From: Bacillus sp. SORGH_AS_0510
GTDB taxonomy: Bacteria; Bacillota; Bacilli; Bacillales; Cytobacillaceae
Length of the DNA: 64,000 nt
Direction of reading: 5' to 3'
Assembly (NCBI RefSeq): GCF_030818775.1
Contig: NZ_JAUTAU010000001.1
Coordinates: 4,344,001-4,408,000 of the forward strand
Below, one piece after another: positions 60,223 to 64,000 of the stretch. A program made the position numbers and the translations under genes. Numbering within the stretch: position 1 is the stretch's first letter; each line of letters begins with the position of its first letter. A model generated the notes under the pieces. That model made no database searches. It worked only from the letters and a program-made list of their open reading frames with translations, and was not told where the DNA came from.

Positions 60223-60523
60223 CGAATTTCATCTCCCCCAACTAATCCAATAGATTAGTCCAGCCTTAACCTGCAAAGAGCAGAGGGCGCTGTAAAAGTT
60301 CAAATTTCCTTCTATTATAACCGTCCATCTATACACCCATTTTAAACGAAAAACAGTCGTTTTTATATAGCTTTATTGACCTATGATTGTAGTATTTTTG
60401 TCCATTTTGTCTAAAAAAGTTAGAGTGTATAGTAGTTCAAAATCATCCCTAAAAAAACATACAATCATTTTAATTTATGGTAAATTAAGGTTATATAAAT
60501 ACTAGAAATAGCAGGTGAACATG
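60223..60523. other. 301-base gap, nothing recognised
   Basis: AT-rich divergent region between the diguanylate cyclase and esterase genes. It must hold their promoters, but I cannot point to a clear -35/-10 pair, a repeat or a structured RNA. Confidence 0.4.
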
Positions 60524-61297
60524 ATGTTAGAAAAATTCCAAGTATACATGTCCCCATTTCAACAAGAAAGAATGGTAAGAATATATCTTCCGGAAAACTA
60601 TAATTCAGAAACCAAGAGATATCCTGTATTATATATGCACGATGGCCAGAATGTTTTTGAAGATGAAGGAGCCATTAAAGGGGTATCTTTAGGTATGAAG
60701 GATTACTTAGATCAAAGTGGCTTACCGATTATCGTTGTTGGAATTGACCTCAATACCGAAGGAGAAGGACGGATTGACGAGTACTGCCCATGGGCACATG
60801 GTGAAATCAGCAAAGAAATATTAGGTTATACCAGTTCGTCTGGTGGTAGAGGTGGCGAGTATCTGGATTTCATAGTAAAAGAGCTTAAGCCACTAATTGA
60901 CAGTAAATATAGAACTCTTGTGGATCAGACCTCAATGGCTGGGATTTCTTTAGGTGCCCAAATATCCACTTATGCGGCCTGTAAGTATCCACATATTTTT
61001 AAAAGAATAGCAGCTATTTCCCCAGGATTTTATAGAAACCAGGAAGATATTGAAAATCTATTAAAGGAATCCGATTTATCCGCTATTGAAAAATTCTACA
61101 TGGACATTGGGACAAAAGAATTGGGCGATGACGAAAAGATGACTCAGGTTTTCCTTGATTTAACAGACCGCGTGTATGCGATTTTAAAAGATAAGGTAGA
61201 AAACCTTCACTTTCAATTAATTGAAGAAGGTCAGCATAACTATACTTCCTTTAGGAAAAGAGTACCTGATTTTCTTTCCTATTTATTTTCAAATTGA
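60524..61297 (+). CDS. alpha/beta-hydrolase esterase (Fes/EstD type)
   Basis: 257 residues of the putative esterase family (enterochelin esterase/esterase D-like): RYPVLYMHDGQNVF, IVVGIDLNTEGEGRIDEYCPW, the nucleophile elbow MAGISLGAQIS (Ser in GxSxG) and a C-terminal His in EGQHNYTSF. The substrate is unknown. The second of two adjacent ATGs (60524) is preferred, 5 bases after CAGGTGA. Cytoplasmic, monocistronic. Confidence 0.88.
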   Translation: MLEKFQVYMSPFQQERMVRIYLPENYNSETKRYPVLYMHDGQNVFEDEGAIKGVSLGMKDYLDQSGLPIIVVGIDLNTEGEGRIDEYCPWAHGEISKEILGYTSSSGGRGGEYLDFIVKELKPLIDSKYRTLVDQTSMAGISLGAQISTYAACKYPHIFKRIAAISPGFYRNQEDIENLLKESDLSAIEKFYMDIGTKELGDDEKMTQVFLDLTDRVYAILKDKVENLHFQLIEEGQHNYTSFRKRVPDFLSYLFSN

Positions 61298-61317
61298 TCA
61301 TTTTTACACCCCAAAAA

Positions 61318-61356
61318 AAGAACGGTAGGCAAAAAATTTGCCCTACCGTTCTTCTT
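61318..61356. terminator. bidirectional terminator
   Basis: AGAACGGTAGG and CCTACCGTTCT (11-bp stem, with GCAAA/TTTGC inside) followed by TCTT; it lies between the convergent esterase and DUF2269 genes. Confidence 0.85.
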
Positions 61357-61810
61357 AAAATGGTTTTAGTATCATTAAAGCTATGATAATAATAAATATT
61401 AGATTCTCAAGGTATTCATATCGAAAAAGAACCTTAGCTAACCGCCAATATTCTTCAGGTATAACTTCCCCTTTATGTGATTTTAATAACGCCTTCACGG
61501 GTCTTGACCTTGGTGACAGGACAAGCGGTCCAATCGCAAGTGCTGCCAAAAAGAGAATAAGGCTCGTTACATACCAGCCCATCCGGAACAAGCTTGGATT
61601 TAATAGTCCCATCGCTATACCTGTAATGAGTAGAAGGGTACCGCCAACCATTACAAAAATATGAAGCTTATGTCTAAGCCTATATGAATGCCTTAATTCA
61701 GTCATGTTTTTCCCCGATTTTACAACAGTCGTTAAAATAAATCCAGGTCCCATTCCCAAAATAGCTGAAAAGATATGAATGAACACAATTACTTTGTAAA
61801 GAGTAATCAC
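61355..61810 (-). CDS. DUF2269 family membrane protein
   Basis: 151 residues with four membrane segments: VIVFIHIFSAILGMGPGFIL (His and Gly-rich), IFVMVGGTLLLITGIAMGLL, WYVTSLILFLAALAIGPLV, and a C-terminal anchor. DUF2269 proteins are small integral membrane proteins of unknown role. A GTG at 61810, ten bases after GGAGG, is preferred over an ATG twelve codons earlier that has no ribosome site. Confidence 0.75.
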   Translation of the reverse strand: MITLYKVIVFIHIFSAILGMGPGFILTTVVKSGKNMTELRHSYRLRHKLHIFVMVGGTLLLITGIAMGLLNPSLFRMGWYVTSLILFLAALAIGPLVLSPRSRPVKALLKSHKGEVIPEEYWRLAKVLFRYEYLENLIFIIIIALMILKPF

Positions 61811-61887
61811 TGGTGCTTCAACCTCCAATACCTTGCATGCTACCATTTTACCATAATCAAGACCAAGTTGTGTTCATCCCTTAAAAA

Positions 61888-61925
61888 GAAAAACCGGCAA
61901 AATCGTGACAGATTTTTGCCGGTTT
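61888..61925 (-). terminator. terminator of the gene at 61939
   Basis: AAACCGGCAAAATC and GATTTTTGCCGGTTT form a 14-bp stem (one bulge), followed by T5 on the minus strand. Confidence 0.8.
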
Positions 61926-61938
61926 GAAGTTACTAATA

Positions 61939-62418
61939 TTATTTTGTTTCTACTTCATATTGAACAGGATCTGGAACTTCGCCTTCCTCTGATAATTCCT
62001 TATTCGTTTTCAGCGATTCCATTTCTTTTCCAAGTTGTTTTACCTCGTCCTCATCGGCTGCCATTGAACCATTTGGCTCAGCCTGGTCAGCTCGATAATC
62101 ATTTATATTTACTACATTGTTTTTTAAATAATCAGCCATTTCCTTTAACTTACTGTCTGCAGCCTCCCTAACAGGAATAGGAATTCGTTCTTCATCTCCA
62201 AATAAGAAGGGCTTGCCTAACCTCGCTTGATCAGGATCTTCTAAATATCGTTCAACCGGAATCTCTAACCAATAGATGGATTCAGTAGATGAATCCCGCA
62301 GTGTTGCTCTATATTTTACCGATTCACCTATACCCATCATTGAAAAACCTTGCTCAGTCATGATTGAATGGATATCTGTAAATGGCATATTCTCAGAAAC
62401 AAGTGCTTTAGCCTTCAT
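61939..62418 (-). CDS. hypothetical acidic protein
   Basis: 159 residues. Residues 1-90 may be a small fold (FSMMGIGESVKYRATLRDSS, YWLEIPVERYLEDP); the C-terminal 60 are very acidic and low-complexity (ADEDEVKQLGKEMESLKTNKEL). I do not recognise the family. AGGAGAGG lies before the ATG. It has its own terminator. Confidence 0.55.
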   Translation of the reverse strand: MKAKALVSENMPFTDIHSIMTEQGFSMMGIGESVKYRATLRDSSTESIYWLEIPVERYLEDPDQARLGKPFLFGDEERIPIPVREAADSKLKEMADYLKNNVVNINDYRADQAEPNGSMAADEDEVKQLGKEMESLKTNKELSEEGEVPDPVQYEVETK

Positions 62419-62514
62419 ACTGATGCTCCTCTCCTTGATTCCTTATTAATCAACCTATTTGTTGATTAATCTTTGTATACCCAGAATACGTGGAGTCGAA
62501 ACATTTCATGCCTG

Positions 62515-63051
62515 TTAATCACGGGGATTAATAATTGCCAGCACCTGATGGTCTTCCCATTTGCCATTGATTTTCACATTTTTCAAAGCAATACCTTCCT
62601 TATGAAAACCTGCCTTCTCTAGCACGCGGATTGACCCGATATTATGAGGCATAACTCCTGCCTCGATTCTATGTAAATGCAAATCGTTGAAACCATAATC
62701 GACGATCAGCTTAGCCGCTTCTGTTGTATATCCTCTTCCATTATGATTTTTATCTAAAAAATAACCAATAAATGCACTTTGAAGCGAGCCTCTCATGACA
62801 TGAAATAGATTGATCGTTCCAATTAAAGTATCATCATAAGTAAAAATTCCGAAGTTATAGGACTGGTCATTTTGACTAAGTTCTTGGTATTGAGGAATTC
62901 TCTCAAACTGCGCCTCAAGTGTATAGAAATCATCATCTCTTTCCATAGAAAACTTTTGAAAAAAATCGCGATTTGCAAGCTGTAGTTCAAGCAAAGCGGC
63001 TGCATCACTCGTAATAAAAGGTCTAATATAGATAGATTCACTTTTTAACAT
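62515..63051 (-). CDS. RimJ/RimL-type N-acetyltransferase
   Basis: 178 residues. Typical of the RimJ subgroup: IYIRPFITSDAAALLELQLA, FIGYFLDKNHNGRGYTTEA (motif A) and HRIEAGVMPHNIGSIRVLEKAGF. Such enzymes acetylate protein N-termini or small amines; the target is unknown. It is followed closely by two other acetyltransferase genes on the same strand. Confidence 0.85.
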   Translation of the reverse strand: MLKSESIYIRPFITSDAAALLELQLANRDFFQKFSMERDDDFYTLEAQFERIPQYQELSQNDQSYNFGIFTYDDTLIGTINLFHVMRGSLQSAFIGYFLDKNHNGRGYTTEAAKLIVDYGFNDLHLHRIEAGVMPHNIGSIRVLEKAGFHKEGIALKNVKINGKWEDHQVLAIINPRD

Positions 63052-63073
63052 ATTCTCGAATCACTCCTAACGG

Positions 63074-63580
63074 CTATTTTAAATGTAAAACCATATGTTC
63101 ATCGTTAAAATATTCACCATTTACTTTTAAAGCCTTTTCTTCCAATCCAAACGTCGTAAATCCTAATTTGGAATAGAGTCTCTTCGCTTTTTCATTACTT
63201 GCGGTGACAGATAGGTTGATTTTTTCGATTACCTCTATTGTTTTTGCCTTGTTGATCGCTTCTTTAAGCAAGGCCTCCCCCACTCCTGAACGCTGTTTTC
63301 TTGGAGTGACATACATGGCAAAAATATTAGCCCTATGCTCGACTTTTTCCGCTCTTTCCTGGAGCAACGTGACAACGCCCATTAACTCTTCTCCTTCAAA
63401 AGCGCCAAACGTATAATTACCTTCTGATGTGAAATTGCGGGCTACTTGTTCAACTGGATTTTCTCGTTTAACCGCATCTTCATAGCTTGTTAAAAAGGCC
63501 TCTGGATTTTCCTTTAATGCTTCTAATCTCAGTGCCCAATACCGTTCTGCATCCGCAGGAGTTAATAGTCTGATTTGCAT
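63074..63580 (-). CDS. GNAT family N-acetyltransferase
   Basis: 168 residues: IRLLTPADAERYWALRLEAL, FAMYVTPRKQRSGVGEALLKE (motif A), INLSVTASNEKAKRLYSKLGF. It starts before the end of the preceding acetyltransferase gene (overlap 19 bases), so the two are coupled. It precedes the RimJ-type gene by 22 bases. Substrates unknown. Confidence 0.85.
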   Translation of the reverse strand: MQIRLLTPADAERYWALRLEALKENPEAFLTSYEDAVKRENPVEQVARNFTSEGNYTFGAFEGEELMGVVTLLQERAEKVEHRANIFAMYVTPRKQRSGVGEALLKEAINKAKTIEVIEKINLSVTASNEKAKRLYSKLGFTTFGLEEKALKVNGEYFNDEHMVLHLK

Positions 63581-64000
63581 TTTCCATTCCCCTCTCCCAA
63601 AATTTTTGCCATATAATATTCATCGACATATTCTCCAGCTATAAGTAAGGAATCCTTTTTTGTACCTTCCACTTTAAAGCCCATTTTCTGATACAGAGCC
63701 ACACCGGCTATATTACGGGTAACGGCTGTTAGCTCTAATCGACGAATGTTTCGTTCACTTGCCCATTCTTCGAGATTCTTAAATAGCAACGTCCCTACAC
63801 CTTTTCCTCTATAATCTTTTAAAATACCAATTACAATATACACAGCATGCTGATTTCTTCTTGCTGTACCTCCCATAGCAAACATGTAGCCTATTAATCG
63901 GTTTTCCACTTCTGCTACAAAGAGAGTAGAGTTCCCGCTTTTTTTGGAAGAAGTGATTCTATTTCTGAGTTGTTCAGGTGTAACCTGTCGTTCATCTGGC
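63562..64000 (-). CDS. GNAT N-acetyltransferase, N-terminus beyond the window
   Basis: At least 145 residues are seen; the frame runs open to the right edge (...PDERQVTPEQLRNRITSS). Motif A is VIGILKDYRGKGVGTLLFKNL, followed by RRLELTAVTRNIAGVALYQKMGF. It overlaps the next acetyltransferase by 19 bases. Three such genes in a row suggest a local duplication or a small operon of related enzymes. Confidence 0.82.
   Translation of the reverse strand, partial: PDERQVTPEQLRNRITSSKKSGNSTLFVAEVENRLIGYMFAMGGTARRNQHAVYIVIGILKDYRGKGVGTLLFKNLEEWASERNIRRLELTAVTRNIAGVALYQKMGFKVEGTKKDSLLIAGEYVDEYYMAKILGEGNGKCKSDY

Overview
The window reads as chromosome from a low-GC, endospore-forming Bacillaceae bacterium (Bacillus/Neobacillus-like). 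Evidence: strong AGGAGG-type ribosome sites with frequent GTG/TTG starts, a CitR/CitA pair, a BirA-type operator before bioB, a preQ1-I riboswitch before queT, a thermolysin-type neutral protease, and proteins of Bacillus-typical families (DUF1836, DUF3231, DUF3892). No rRNA, tRNA, prophage, cas genes or full-length insertion sequence were seen. The genus is an inference.

Layout. 1-4.0 kb: end of the leucine operon (leuA C-terminus, leuB, leuC, leuD). 4.0-9.3 kb: two 52-bp tandem arrays around a GNAT/DUF3892 gene pair and a beta-helix protein. 9.3-18 kb: small regulators, TrhA, dipeptidase, adenine deaminase facing a rhodanese / BASS transporter / purine permease operon. 18-23 kb: envelope protein, MATE exporter, a PAS-GGDEF-EAL protein. 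23-32 kb: an alpha-glucoside utilisation locus (two GH13 glucosidases, ABC importer, LacI regulator, operator sites). 32-36.5 kb: truncated haemoglobin, a VOC gene without a normal start codon, queT with its riboswitch, DinB and SDR proteins. 36.7-42.6 kb: a sugar oxidation operon (two TIM-barrel isomerases, ThuA, two Gfo/Idh/MocA dehydrogenases, SemiSWEET) facing an AraC regulator. 42.6-44.7 kb: citR/citA. 44.8-49.3 kb: exonuclease, TetR/MBL operon, and a dimethylamine-monooxygenase-like operon with a frameshift. 49.5-64 kb: acetyltransferases, a broken HAD gene, a GYHHGHG-repeat protein, bioB, neutral protease, PLA2-like protein, a diguanylate cyclase and an acetyltransferase cluster cut by the window edge.

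The most unusual content lies between genes. (1) A ~135-bp module is present twice, on both sides of bioB; each copy has three 11-bp-phased TTCACA-like hexamers, a TATGAT -10 box, a two-hairpin transcript of about 83 nt with an ACUUCCC linker, and an intrinsic terminator. It looks like a duplicated, possibly PhoP-controlled small RNA gene. (2) Four copies of a 182-184-bp non-coding element have inverted ends and 8-bp target duplications (three exact, one with a mismatch), show compensatory changes in a stem, sit at 3' ends of genes or between cistrons, and all read the same way relative to transcription. (3) Three unrelated tandem arrays share a 52-bp period and all lie between convergent genes, while three others share a 20-21-bp period and all lie upstream of leftward genes just past the preceding terminator. 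Both periods are close to whole numbers of DNA helical turns.
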